From Rhodothermales bacterium (GTDB lineage Bacteria > Bacteroidota > Rhodothermia > Rhodothermales > VXPQ01), in contig OX638295.1 in assembly GCA_951812345.1 (NCBI GenBank), positions 496,501 to 560,500 of the forward strand: DNA of 64,000 nt. The letters run 5' to 3'. The translations under genes and the position numbers were made by a program. Under the pieces are notes generated by a model that saw nothing but the letters and a program-made list of their open reading frames with translations, ran no database searches and was not told the origin of the DNA. Numbering within the stretch: the stretch's first letter is position 1; each line of letters begins with the position of its first letter. This document shows positions 20,222 to 28,579 of the stretch, one piece after another.

Positions 20222-21760
20222 ATGCGTTTTTCCCGATGGGGCGCTATGTCGTGCGCTCTGGGAGCGTGTTTGTGCATCGCATTGCTTCCCCTGACCGTCT
20301 CGGCCCAACCCGCGCCCGACCTTGGCACCGACGAACAGCGCGAGGCCGGTCGCCTGCTGTACATGGACAAATGCGCGCAGTGTCACGGAGAAACCGGTAA
20401 AGGGGATGGGGTTGCGGCGCCCTTTATGCGCCCGATGCCCCGCGACTTTACGGCAGGCATCTACAAGGTGCGCACCACGCCGAGCGGCCAGTTGCCTACG
20501 GATGACGACCTCGTGCGGGTGATTCGCGACGGTATGCCTTACACGGGCATGCCTGCCTGGCCGCAGCTGAACGACGACGAAATCCGCAACCTTGTTTACT
20601 ACATAAAAACCTTTAACGACGATTTCTCCGGGCCGTACGGCGTTCCCGATGTAGTCGAGATTCCTGACCCTCCGTCGTTCAGCGAAGCGTCTGCTGAACG
20701 GGGGCGCGTGGTCTACGAAGAGAATCAGTGTTTCGATTGCCATGGCATGGCCGGCCGCGGCGACGGGCCTTCCGCTGTAACGCTGCAAGAGCAATGGGGC
20801 AACCATATCCGCCCCGCCGATCTTACGAAGCGCTGGACCTTCATAGGAGGCAACACGCGCGAGGACATCTATCGCACGTTCACGACGGGTCTCGACGGTT
20901 CGCCCATGCCGTCTTACAGCATTACCCCGATCGAAGACAGCTGGGCCCTCGTCGATTACGTCTATTCGCTGTCGCAGGACGAGCCCGATTATGCGACCTC
21001 TGCGACGGCGCAGTATGCAAACGATCCCGTCGACCCGGTGCAGGGCAGGGCAGCTTTCGGCGAGGAACGCGGCGCCTATTTTCCCGTGGTCGGACAGGTC
21101 ATTGAATCCGGACGGTCGTTTATGCCCGGCGTAGACGGCATCGAGATGAAAGCGCGCTACAATGCGGACGAGATCGCCATTCTTCTTTCATGGCACGACA
21201 TGTCCGCGGAGACGATGGGGAGCAATGCCCCGGATATGGAAGTTCCGCCCACGGAGCAGGTCGTTCGGGATACCGTGACAAGCATTTGGTCCGATGCGGT
21301 CGCCATACAGTTTCCCCAGGAACTTGCGCCGGGAGGTCTGCCGTATTTCCTTTTCGGGGACGCAAGACAGCCGGTCGATCTGTGGTTCGCCGATCTGGCT
21401 TCGGGAGAAGGCCGTTCGTACGTCGGACGCGGGAGTGGTAACCTGCTCGCTGGCGAAACCTCCCCGTCCGTCCGTGCGACCTACGAGGACGGTGCATGGA
21501 CCGCTGTCTTCACCATGCCGCGCGACGAGCGTTTTGCGGAAGATACTTTCGTCCCGATCGCCTTCTCGGTATGGGACGGTTTCAACGACGAACGGGGCAA
21601 TCGCCGGGGCGTCACGGGATGGTACTATATGTACCTCGAGCCCTCCGAGCGTCCTTCGCCGGTGATGCCCATGCTGCGCGCCGCCGGGCTCACGCTTCTT
21701 GTTCTCCTGAGCATCGTTGGCTTGGTACGCTTCCGGCATCGCACCTCCGTTCCCGCCTGA
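20222..21760 (+). CDS. Dihaem cytochrome c fused to an ethylbenzene-dehydrogenase-like haem-binding domain
   Basis: ATG 20222 gives a 512-residue protein with a signal peptide (CLCIALLPLTVSA). Two cytochrome c domains follow, with haem sites at 51-55 (CAQCHGETGKGDG) and 170-174 (CFDCHGMAGRGDG) and methionine-ligand-like motifs GMPYTGMPAW and GSPMPSY. From about residue 330 the sequence (SIWSDAVAIQFPQEL, PYFLFGDARQPVDLW) resembles the b-haem-binding gamma subunit of ethylbenzene/DMSO dehydrogenases. A C-terminal helix anchors it. It would be a periplasmic three-haem electron carrier. The open frame upstream overlaps the previous gene and looks non-coding. Confidence 0.83.
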   Translation: MRFSRWGAMSCALGACLCIALLPLTVSAQPAPDLGTDEQREAGRLLYMDKCAQCHGETGKGDGVAAPFMRPMPRDFTAGIYKVRTTPSGQLPTDDDLVRVIRDGMPYTGMPAWPQLNDDEIRNLVYYIKTFNDDFSGPYGVPDVVEIPDPPSFSEASAERGRVVYEENQCFDCHGMAGRGDGPSAVTLQEQWGNHIRPADLTKRWTFIGGNTREDIYRTFTTGLDGSPMPSYSITPIEDSWALVDYVYSLSQDEPDYATSATAQYANDPVDPVQGRAAFGEERGAYFPVVGQVIESGRSFMPGVDGIEMKARYNADEIAILLSWHDMSAETMGSNAPDMEVPPTEQVVRDTVTSIWSDAVAIQFPQELAPGGLPYFLFGDARQPVDLWFADLASGEGRSYVGRGSGNLLAGETSPSVRATYEDGAWTAVFTMPRDERFAEDTFVPIAFSVWDGFNDERGNRRGVTGWYYMYLEPSERPSPVMPMLRAAGLTLLVLLSIVGLVRFRHRTSVPA

Positions 21761-21787
21761 TTTTTCCGAGGTCAGCCCCTCGTATCT

Positions 21788-23092
21788 ATGGAAGCCGCCC
21801 GTTCCCTGTCCTTCCTGTCTTCTTCCGGTGGATACCGTCCCTCGCTCGTTTCCTGGAATCTGACCAGGAAATGCAATCTCAAGTGCCCCCATTGCTATAT
21901 GGAAGGGGGTACCGCCGAAGAAAACGAATTGACCACGGAAGAATGTCTTGCGCTGATCGACGAGATGGAAGCGCTCGGCACGGAGATGCTCATTCTTACC
22001 GGCGGGGAGCCGCTTTTGCGCCGTGACATCTACGAGATTGCGCAGACAGCCTCTGCAAAGGGAATGTGGGTGGTCATGGGCACGAACGGGGTCATGGTCA
22101 ATGATTTCGTTGCCCGCAAGATGGTGGAATGCGGTGTCAAGGGGGTTGGCATCAGCATCGATTCCATCGACCCGGATAAGCACAACGCCTTTCGCGGTGG
22201 CCCGAACGCCTGGGAGCATTCGGTGCGCGCCCTCGAAATATGTCGCCGGCATGGCCTCGAAGTGCTCGTGCAAACGACCGTCATGGACATGAACCGGGAT
22301 GAAATTCCGGAACTCATGGCGTTTGCGCGGGAGAAAGGCGCCTGGTCCTTTAACCTGTATTTTCTGGTGCAGACGGGCCGGGGACAGGAGATGAACGATC
22401 TTTCCGCCGCCGACACAGATGCGATGCTCCGGGAAATGGTGAAGGTGCAGGACGAGCACCGTCCCATGCTGGTTCGCTCGAAATGCGCCCCGCAATTCAA
22501 GCAGATCGCGTACGACGAGGGGCTTGGCGGACTGGAGAGCGGCGGCTGCATGGCCGGTACGCAATATTGCCGCATCACGCCGGGCGGGAATGTCACGCCG
22601 TGCCCGTACATGACGGTGGTAGCCGGAAACGTCCGCGAACAGTCTTTCGCCGAGATATGGACTTCTTCTCCCGTGTTGACGGATTTACGCGATCCTTCCC
22701 GGCTCAAGGGCAAATGCGGCGCATGCGAGTTCAACGAACTCTGCGGCGGTTGCCGCTGCCGGGCTCAGGCCTCTTTTGAGGACTATCTTGCCGAAGATCC
22801 GGCCTGTCTTTACCAGCCGACCGGCAGGACACTCGAACGATACGATATAGAGTGGTCTCCCGAAGCGCAAAAGCGGCTCGACCGTATCCCGATCTCCTTT
22901 ATTCGCGACAAAGTCCGTAAGGGCCTTGAAGCGTATGCGGACCGGCATGGCGTACGTCGCATCTCCGCCGGCGTCATGCAGGAAGCTCTTGCAGGCATGG
23001 ATCGGGGGGCGCCGTCTTTTTCGGCGACCACTGCGAAACCGTCGGACTCCGGGGTTATTAAAGAACCCGTTACCCCGGAACGATTCCTATAA
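21788..23092 (+). CDS. Radical SAM/SPASM protein, AhbD/NirJ-like, with C-terminal PCP_red-like domain
   Basis: The protein has 434 residues. The radical SAM cluster motif is C29-x3-C33-x2-C36 (CNLKCPHC), and LTGGEPLLRRD is the GGE motif. A SPASM region has many cysteines (CMAGTQYC, CGACEFNELCGGCRC) for auxiliary iron-sulfur clusters. YFLVQTGRGQEM is like AhbD, which decarboxylates iron-coproporphyrin, and NirJ, which modifies the d1 haem precursor. Residues about 360-405 (WSPEAQKRLDRIP, then GVRRISAGVMQEA) resemble the small PCP_red domain. The likely role is tetrapyrrole side-chain chemistry for the CydA-like complex, but the substrate cannot be read from sequence. Confidence 0.85.
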   Translation: MEAARSLSFLSSSGGYRPSLVSWNLTRKCNLKCPHCYMEGGTAEENELTTEECLALIDEMEALGTEMLILTGGEPLLRRDIYEIAQTASAKGMWVVMGTNGVMVNDFVARKMVECGVKGVGISIDSIDPDKHNAFRGGPNAWEHSVRALEICRRHGLEVLVQTTVMDMNRDEIPELMAFAREKGAWSFNLYFLVQTGRGQEMNDLSAADTDAMLREMVKVQDEHRPMLVRSKCAPQFKQIAYDEGLGGLESGGCMAGTQYCRITPGGNVTPCPYMTVVAGNVREQSFAEIWTSSPVLTDLRDPSRLKGKCGACEFNELCGGCRCRAQASFEDYLAEDPACLYQPTGRTLERYDIEWSPEAQKRLDRIPISFIRDKVRKGLEAYADRHGVRRISAGVMQEALAGMDRGAPSFSATTAKPSDSGVIKEPVTPERFL

Positions 23093-23124
23093 CCAACCAT
23101 ACTCCTTCATTTACCAACCCATTC

Positions 23125-23919
23125 ATGGAAAAGCTTGACGCAAAAACGCTCACAGAGCAGGTGCAGGTAACCAACGGGGTCGCCCGTCTCAAAAAGAACG
23201 GCGCCGACCGGAATCTTGACGTCATTGAGCTCCCGGAGAAATTCATCCGGTGGCAGCTCGACTACAAGCACAGCATTTACGACGCCATCGAGCAGGATCA
23301 GTACATCGCGTTCAACGCGGGGCATCTGCCTGTTGTGGCCACATGGGCTGACGATGCGCTTGTTCCCAACCTGGCCAACAAGGGCGTAGGGTTCACTCCC
23401 AAGGATGAACATATCGATTATTACCTCGAACTGGTGGAAGATGCCGTTGCTCAGATACAGGCATTACCGCCCCATGCCGTGAACGAGACGCGCGATCTGC
23501 GCATCCGGACGGCCCGCGAGTTGTATTCCCATCCCGAGCATATCGACTGGCGGCGCGTCGGGCTCCTCGAAATTTTTGAGGGATCCACGCTCAAAAATCT
23601 TGTCGAGAATCCCTTTGCGTCCGTGCTTTGGACCGGCAATTCCCCGGTGTTCGTCAGTTATCAGGCGGACTGTGTGGTGGAAATCATCGAGCCGGAAGAC
23701 AAACGGTACCGTTTCCCCTGGGCGATGCGCCGCCTGTTCGAATACGAGCCATTCCATGTGGTCCAGACCATTTATCCTTATTCGTACTGCTTCTGGATCT
23801 ACCGCTGGAAGGACAAGACGCCCAAACGCCGTTATCCCGGAAAACGGAGCGACAACACTGTCAACGAGGCCGGCGGCGTGGTCGACAAACAGGCCATGAA
23901 CGGACAGGGTCAGGCGTAG
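23125..23919 (+). CDS. Conserved-looking protein of unknown function in the CydA-like operon
   Basis: This 264-residue soluble protein is one I do not recognise. There is no signal peptide or membrane segment. It is rich in aromatic residues towards the C-terminus (FPWAMRRLFEYEPFHVV, YPYSYCFWIYRWKDK) and contains two isolated cysteines. The C-terminal 30 residues look disordered. It begins 32 bp after the radical SAM gene and is followed after 52 bp by a ferredoxin gene, so it probably belongs to the same maturation or electron-supply group. Codon use and GC look like its neighbours. Confidence 0.7.
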   Translation: MEKLDAKTLTEQVQVTNGVARLKKNGADRNLDVIELPEKFIRWQLDYKHSIYDAIEQDQYIAFNAGHLPVVATWADDALVPNLANKGVGFTPKDEHIDYYLELVEDAVAQIQALPPHAVNETRDLRIRTARELYSHPEHIDWRRVGLLEIFEGSTLKNLVENPFASVLWTGNSPVFVSYQADCVVEIIEPEDKRYRFPWAMRRLFEYEPFHVVQTIYPYSYCFWIYRWKDKTPKRRYPGKRSDNTVNEAGGVVDKQAMNGQGQA

Positions 23920-23971
23920 AAGGTCCTTTCCGGATCGTTTCGAATCCATTTTCATCCATTGCTTTGCGGCC

Positions 23972-24187
23972 ATGCCTCACATGATCACAGATGCCTGCGC
24001 GCAATGCAGCCTGTGCGTGGATGTGTGTCCGATCAGCGCGATCTCGCCCGGAGATCCGATCTACGTCATTGACGATACCTGTTGCGATTTTATGGAATGT
24101 GTCGTTGAGTGCCCTGAGGAAGCCATCGTGCCGATTCCGGACTGGAAGGAACCTGTCGCCGTATCCGATAGGGAGGTGGCGTCATGA
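23972..24187 (+). CDS. Small ferredoxin with one standard and one atypical 4Fe-4S motif
   Basis: The protein has 71 residues. The first cluster motif is standard: C9-x2-C12-x2-C15-x3-C19-P. The second is C37-C38-x4-C43-x3-C47-P; the usual second cysteine (position 40) is Phe, and C38 may take its place. The overall length and ending resemble YfhL-type 2[4Fe-4S] ferredoxins. It overlaps the next gene by ATGA. It probably supplies electrons to the radical SAM enzyme or a PCP_red protein in the same run. Confidence 0.87.
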   Translation: MPHMITDACAQCSLCVDVCPISAISPGDPIYVIDDTCCDFMECVVECPEEAIVPIPDWKEPVAVSDREVAS

Positions 24188-24780
24188 CCGGATCGCTGGT
24201 AACCCGTTTCGTGTTGCAGGATTTTGTGGATGCGGCGGCCCACAGTTATGCCGCTTCGGCTCCCGAGCAGGGGCGTGCCGGGCGGTTGCTTCTGCTTGGG
24301 GAGACCTCGCAAGTCCAGGAAGGATGGCGGTCGTGGACGGACGCCGTGCGCCTGTATGCCGATGTGGCGTACAGGCCCGAATGGGATGCGGCCGCGGCCC
24401 GCGCCGCTGCGCAGTTCGGCGTGGCGATCGAGCAGGAATTTCCGGGCGATCTGATTCCCTTACCGGCAGGAGCCGAACAACGGCACCGGCTTGTCCGGGA
24501 CCTGCCGGACTCCGGGTTGAGTTTGTGGCATTTCGATCCGTACTCGGTGGCGTTCCGGCACGTGGCCCGCGGCGACGAACCGGACTACCATATTGTGCTG
24601 GCCTATATGAAACATGGCTGGATCGAGAAGGAAGAGATGGACGAACGCCTCACGGCGCTTCTTCCCGAGTTTTCCATGGAAACGATCGCACAGGACCCGG
24701 CGGAGTTTCGCCGTAAGTACAAGGGTTTGCTTCAAATGGGAGAGCGCCTCGAACCCGGCACCGTACACCGTCCTTTCTGA
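24184..24780 (+). CDS. Unknown soluble protein
   Basis: The protein has 198 residues, with no membrane segment and no metal motif. I cannot place it in a family. It is translationally coupled to the ferredoxin (4-bp overlap). Features visible are an Ala-rich helix (AAAARAAAQFGVAIEQEF), a central SLWHFDPYSVAFRHVARG stretch, and a helical C-terminal third (EKEEMDERLTALLPEFSMET). A cytoplasmic role alongside the ferredoxin is inferred from context only. Confidence 0.68.
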   Translation: MTGSLVTRFVLQDFVDAAAHSYAASAPEQGRAGRLLLLGETSQVQEGWRSWTDAVRLYADVAYRPEWDAAAARAAAQFGVAIEQEFPGDLIPLPAGAEQRHRLVRDLPDSGLSLWHFDPYSVAFRHVARGDEPDYHIVLAYMKHGWIEKEEMDERLTALLPEFSMETIAQDPAEFRRKYKGLLQMGERLEPGTVHRPF

Positions 24781-24794
24781 TTCCGCCTGCCATC

Positions 24795-25199
24795 ATGGAG
24801 CCGTCCCGGGACATAGCGCCGCCTGATGCGCTCGAAGCGCGTGCCGCCGAGTTGGCCGCGAGGCGTCTTGACTGGAACGAACTGGATTTTGTAGGCTGGA
24901 AGGAATTTCGCCGCATGGCGCCGGCCATTGTACGCATGGAAACGGGACGCCTGGAGCGAATCATGGAAGAGGCCGAGCCGGGCAGCGATTCCTACAACGC
25001 GATGGTGCGGGCGCGTTTCGAGATGAATGCCTTCGCCGAGGGACTGGAAGAGGCGGAACGTTCTTGCCTCCCGAGCCGCGCCGACCGCCTCCGGCGCGCC
25101 CTGCTTGCCGTTTCGCTCCTTGCAGAAGATTCCGAAACGCTGCGATATGTTATGTACCGCCTCACGTACATTTACGACCGCCTCAAACTGATCTATTAG
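24795..25199 (+). CDS. Unknown small helical protein
   Basis: The protein has 134 residues and is predicted to be mostly helical and charged (ARAAELAARRLDWNELDF, RARFEMNAFAEGLEEAER), ending in a Tyr-rich stretch (RYVMYRLTYIYDRLKLIY). There are no cysteine motifs; a single Cys sits near residue 92. It starts 15 bp after the preceding gene and ends 6 bp before the universal-stress fusion gene, so it is part of the operon. Function unknown. Confidence 0.65.
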   Translation: MEPSRDIAPPDALEARAAELAARRLDWNELDFVGWKEFRRMAPAIVRMETGRLERIMEEAEPGSDSYNAMVRARFEMNAFAEGLEEAERSCLPSRADRLRRALLAVSLLAEDSETLRYVMYRLTYIYDRLKLIY

Positions 25200-25204
25200 C
25201 CGTT

Positions 25205-27139
25205 ATGTACAAGACTATATTCGTTCCGGTCGACAATTCGGACCATTCGATGGCGAGCATCGACCTTGCCATCGAACTGGCGAAGCGGTTCGATGGGGAG
25301 CTCGTGGGCAGCCATGCCTACGCAGCCCGTATGCACGATTACCGCTTCAAGCAGATGGAGTTTACGCTGCCCGAGGAGTATCTCGTTGAAGAGGAGATGG
25401 AAAAACAGCGGAAGGTGCACGACACGCTCATCACGATGGGTCTCGAACTGATTTCGGATTCGTACCTGACCGTGATGGACAAACGGTGCCGCGAGGAAAA
25501 ATTGCCCTTCCAGCCGAAGATGTACGATGGAAAGAACTGGAAGATCATCGTACAGGACATCGAGGAGAGCGACTACGATCTGGTCGTGATGGGGGCGCTC
25601 GGTCTCGGCGCCGTTCGCGACAGTGTGCTGGGTAGCGTATGCTCTCGGGTCGTGCGGCGGGCGCGCACCGACATGCTTGTCGTCAAGAACACGGATGCCT
25701 TCGACCATCAGATGAACGGGCACGCCGTGGGCGAACCCGATGGCGGGCACATCGTGGTGGCCGTTGACGGCAGCCCCGAGTCTTTCGCCGGTCTGAAAAC
25801 GGCCCTCGAACTGGGCCGGAAGCTGGACAAGCGCGTGGAGGCGGTGTCGGTCTACGACCCCTACCTGCATTACGCGATGTTCAACAGCATCGTGCATGTG
25901 CTGACCGAAAAGGCTTCGAAGGTATTCCGGTTCAAGGAGCAGGAGCAGCTCCACGAAGAGGTTATCGACACGGGGCTTGCGAAGATATACCAGTCGCATC
26001 TCGAAGTGGCGCATCGCGTTGCCGCCGAAGAGGGCGTGGACCTGAAGATCACGCTGCTCGACGGCAAGGCCTTCGACAAGATTCTCCAGTACGTGCGCCG
26101 CGAAAAGCCCTGGCTGCTTGTCATGGGTCGCATCGGGGTGCATAGCGACGAAGACATGGACATCGGCAGCAATACGGAAAACCTGCTGCGGATGGTTTCC
26201 TGTAATGTGTTGTTGTCGAGCAGGCGGTACACGCCCCCGCTCGACGTGCGGGCCGAAGAATCCATGATCTGGACGGACGAGGCCACGGCCATTCTCAATA
26301 CGGCTCCCGATTTTGCCCGCAACATTGCGCGTACGACGATCCATCGGTGGGCCATGGAACGTGGCCACTCCGTGATCACTCAAAAGGTGGTCGAGCAGGC
26401 GATGGCGACCATTCTGCCGGAATCCGCCATGCGATCTATGGGAATCATTGCCGAATCCGTGGCTCGCGAAAACATTGCCGCCGTCGATGAAGTGACGTAC
26501 GTGTGCAGCCGGTGCGGCTACGCGGCGCGCGGATTCAAGCCCGCCGTGTGTGCTGTCTGCGGGGCCGCTCCCGAGGAGTTTCAGGAAATCGACAAGGAGG
26601 CGCTCCGCAAGCTGGCGCCGCTCGAAGGCGCCGTCGAAGAGGTCGAAACCTTCGACAAGAAGAAGATCAAATGGACGCGGGATGCTCGCGAACTGCTCAG
26701 GAAGGTCCCTGACGGGTACCAGATGCGCCGCGCCCGCGCGCAGATCGAAAAGAGCACGCGTGTCAAGGGACTCGATACGATCACCCGCGACATGGTGGCT
26801 GCGGCAGTGAGCGATTTACTCGAGGATACTTCGGTGCTTTCTGCGCCCGGCTCCGGGTTGAAGGAGAATCCGGCAGAGCAGGCTCCGGAACGGGAATCCG
26901 TTGCTGTCGAATTGATCGACAAGGGGGCATACAAGTGGACGCCGGACGCTTGGGCTCGCCTCGAACGGGTCCCCGAAGGATTTATGCGCGACAAGACGAA
27001 GGGGCGGATGGAAACGGCCGCAGACGGGCATAACACCACTATCGTCACGCTGGAGATTGCCGAAGAAGGGCTGGAAGTGTCCCGGAAAGCCATGGAAGAG
27101 GCCATTCGCAAGCAGCAGGAGGAAAAGGCCGCGTCGTGA
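25205..27139 (+). CDS. Tandem universal-stress-protein domains fused to rubredoxin-like and three PCP_red-like domains
   Basis: The protein has 644 residues. ATG 25205 was chosen because it begins exactly at a UspA domain (MYKTIFVPVDNSDHSMASID); the longer open frame overlaps the previous gene. Two UspA-like domains span about 1-170 and 178-345; VVMGALGLGAVRDSVLGSV is the nucleotide-binding loop of the first. The C-terminal 300 residues hold PCP_red-like units at about 354-400 (IWTDEATAIL), 488-535 (IKWTRDARELL) and 576-625 (YKWTPDAWARL). Between the first two is a rubredoxin-like zinc/iron site, C434, C437, C449, C452. This may be a nucleotide-responsive redox or scaffold protein for haem maturation. 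The architecture is seen directly; the function is inferred. Confidence 0.85.
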   Translation: MYKTIFVPVDNSDHSMASIDLAIELAKRFDGELVGSHAYAARMHDYRFKQMEFTLPEEYLVEEEMEKQRKVHDTLITMGLELISDSYLTVMDKRCREEKLPFQPKMYDGKNWKIIVQDIEESDYDLVVMGALGLGAVRDSVLGSVCSRVVRRARTDMLVVKNTDAFDHQMNGHAVGEPDGGHIVVAVDGSPESFAGLKTALELGRKLDKRVEAVSVYDPYLHYAMFNSIVHVLTEKASKVFRFKEQEQLHEEVIDTGLAKIYQSHLEVAHRVAAEEGVDLKITLLDGKAFDKILQYVRREKPWLLVMGRIGVHSDEDMDIGSNTENLLRMVSCNVLLSSRRYTPPLDVRAEESMIWTDEATAILNTAPDFARNIARTTIHRWAMERGHSVITQKVVEQAMATILPESAMRSMGIIAESVARENIAAVDEVTYVCSRCGYAARGFKPAVCAVCGAAPEEFQEIDKEALRKLAPLEGAVEEVETFDKKKIKWTRDARELLRKVPDGYQMRRARAQIEKSTRVKGLDTITRDMVAAAVSDLLEDTSVLSAPGSGLKENPAEQAPERESVAVELIDKGAYKWTPDAWARLERVPEGFMRDKTKGRMETAADGHNTTIVTLEIAEEGLEVSRKAMEEAIRKQQEEKAAS

Positions 27140-27160
27140 CGAAGGCCCTGGGGGGTGTGG

Positions 27161-28054
27161 ATGAAAACCTGGCACGATATAGCAACTGATGGGGGTTCCG
27201 ATGTGGCGGGCCAGGTGGCGGTGCAGGCCGACCGGCTTGCGGAACGTCTCAGCGATATTCGCTATATCGTCGCTGTAATGAGCGGCAAGGGAGGGGTTGG
27301 AAAGAGCACTGTGGCGGTGAATCTTGCGGCAGCGCTGGCTCGCAATGGCGCGCGCATCGGTCTCGTAGATGGGGATATCAACGGTCCATCCCTCGGACGC
27401 ATGACCGGCGTGCAGGCGACGACCCCGCCACAACGCACAGGAGGGGCTGTTTCTCCTCCCGAAACAACGTTGGGCGTACGCGTCATGTCCATGGCTCTGT
27501 TTTTGCGCGACGAGACGACGCCCGTAACATGGGATGCCCCGTCCCAATCCGGCGGGGCCGCCTGGCGCGGGCTCCGCGAGGCAGGCGCATTGCGGGAGCT
27601 TATTGCGGATACCGCATGGGGCGCGCTGGATATGCTCCTTGTCGATCTGCCGCCCGGCTCGGATCGTTTGCCGACGCTTGCCGATGTGGCGCCGCGCATC
27701 GATGCGGCCGTTGTGGTTACCATTCCTTCGGCAGTGGCCCTCGATGTGGTAGGTCGCTCCGTGCGCATGATTCAGCAACACCTCGATGTGTCGTCGCTGG
27801 GGCTTGTCGAAAATATGGCGTCGCATGCTTGCCCGCATTGCGGACAGGCAGATCCGCTGTATCCGCCAGGCCGTACGGATCGGTTGGCCAGGACCCTCGA
27901 TGTGCCCGTGCTGGCTCGTATCCCCTTTGATCCTGTTCTCGGCATGGCTGCCGATGAAGGCCATTCATACGTGTACGAACATCCGGATCGCCCGGCCGCG
28001 TGCGCCTTCACTGAACTGGCCGATCAACTTAAACTTCTGCTGGATGCCTCATGA
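27161..28054 (+). CDS. Mrp/NBP35-family P-loop ATPase (iron-sulfur carrier type)
   Basis: The protein has 297 residues. A deviant Walker A, MSGKGGVGKST (residues 40-50), with DGDINGPS and DMLLVDLPPGS, places it in the MinD/Mrp group. C224-x2-C227 (CPHCG) matches the CxxC by which Mrp-type proteins bind a bridging [4Fe-4S] cluster. The central switch region is more diverged than in housekeeping Mrp, and the N-terminal DUF59 domain is absent. ATG 27161 is preferred to GTG 27155. It overlaps the next gene by ATGA. The likely role is cluster delivery to the radical SAM, ferredoxin and rubredoxin-like proteins nearby. Confidence 0.88.
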   Translation: MKTWHDIATDGGSDVAGQVAVQADRLAERLSDIRYIVAVMSGKGGVGKSTVAVNLAAALARNGARIGLVDGDINGPSLGRMTGVQATTPPQRTGGAVSPPETTLGVRVMSMALFLRDETTPVTWDAPSQSGGAAWRGLREAGALRELIADTAWGALDMLLVDLPPGSDRLPTLADVAPRIDAAVVVTIPSAVALDVVGRSVRMIQQHLDVSSLGLVENMASHACPHCGQADPLYPPGRTDRLARTLDVPVLARIPFDPVLGMAADEGHSYVYEHPDRPAACAFTELADQLKLLLDAS

Positions 28055-28530
28055 AATTTCTTTGCGTGGAATGTGACGAGGCCATGAGCCTCGCCGAAAC
28101 GCGCGGTCCCGACCGCGGCTCCATGACGGTGATTTTCGGTTGCCCCGTGTGCGGCAGGCAAACGGCCATGCTGACCAATGCAAGCGAGACGCAGGTGGTG
28201 CGCTCTCTTGGCGTGAAGATCGGGGGGCAAGCTGTGTCTGCCGAGCCTATGGAAGGCATACGGACCGGACTGGCGGCCTCGTCGGTCGGGGTTTCCGGTC
28301 CTGGTGCGGAAGGCGGGGCTTCGAAATGTCCGTTTACAGGCATGGTCAACGAAGCCTTTGTACGCAGCGACATGCCCTGGACGGAGGGGGCGCGCCAGCG
28401 CATGGAGAATATCCCTGCTTCTGCCCGCGGCATGGTCATGCAAAGCGTGGAGCGCTATGCCGAAGCGGAAGGACTCGCCGAAGTCACCGAGACCGTCCTG
28501 GACCGGGCGCGCAGCGGCATGGGCATGTAA
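28051..28530 (+). CDS. Zinc-ribbon protein with C-terminal PCP_red-like domain
   Basis: The protein has 159 residues. Two CxxC pairs, C5/C8 and C31/C34 (CPVCG), form a probable zinc or iron ribbon at the N-terminus. A Gly/Ala-rich linker follows, with KCPFTG in it. Residues about 109-157 (MPWTEGARQRMENIP, then VERYAEAEGLAEVTETV) are a fifth PCP_red-like unit in this operon. The gene is translationally coupled to the Mrp-like ATPase. The stop is directly followed by a solo MITE end (28532-28571). Confidence 0.78.
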   Translation: MKFLCVECDEAMSLAETRGPDRGSMTVIFGCPVCGRQTAMLTNASETQVVRSLGVKIGGQAVSAEPMEGIRTGLAASSVGVSGPGAEGGASKCPFTGMVNEAFVRSDMPWTEGARQRMENIPASARGMVMQSVERYAEAEGLAEVTETVLDRARSGMGM

Positions 28531-28531
28531 A

Positions 28532-28571
28532 GTGAAGCGCTGATCGAAGCGGACTTGATCAGAGCATCCCT
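28532..28571. repeat. Degenerate solo end of the AGGATACTCTGAT element
   Basis: GCGCTGATCGAAGCGG followed by TTGATCAGAGCATCCCT matches, with a few changes, the right end of the MITE family (compare the reverse complement of 59535-59575 and the copy at 53871-53910). It fills the gap between two plus-strand genes and ends 9 bp before the CopD-like start codon. It is probably an old, truncated insertion. Confidence 0.6.
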
Positions 28572-28579
28572 GAAAAACC

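Noticed and set aside
21788-28530. Chlorophyll biosynthesis genes
   Set aside because: Only the small PCP_red-like domain is shared; no ChlN/ChlB/ChlL catalytic parts are present.
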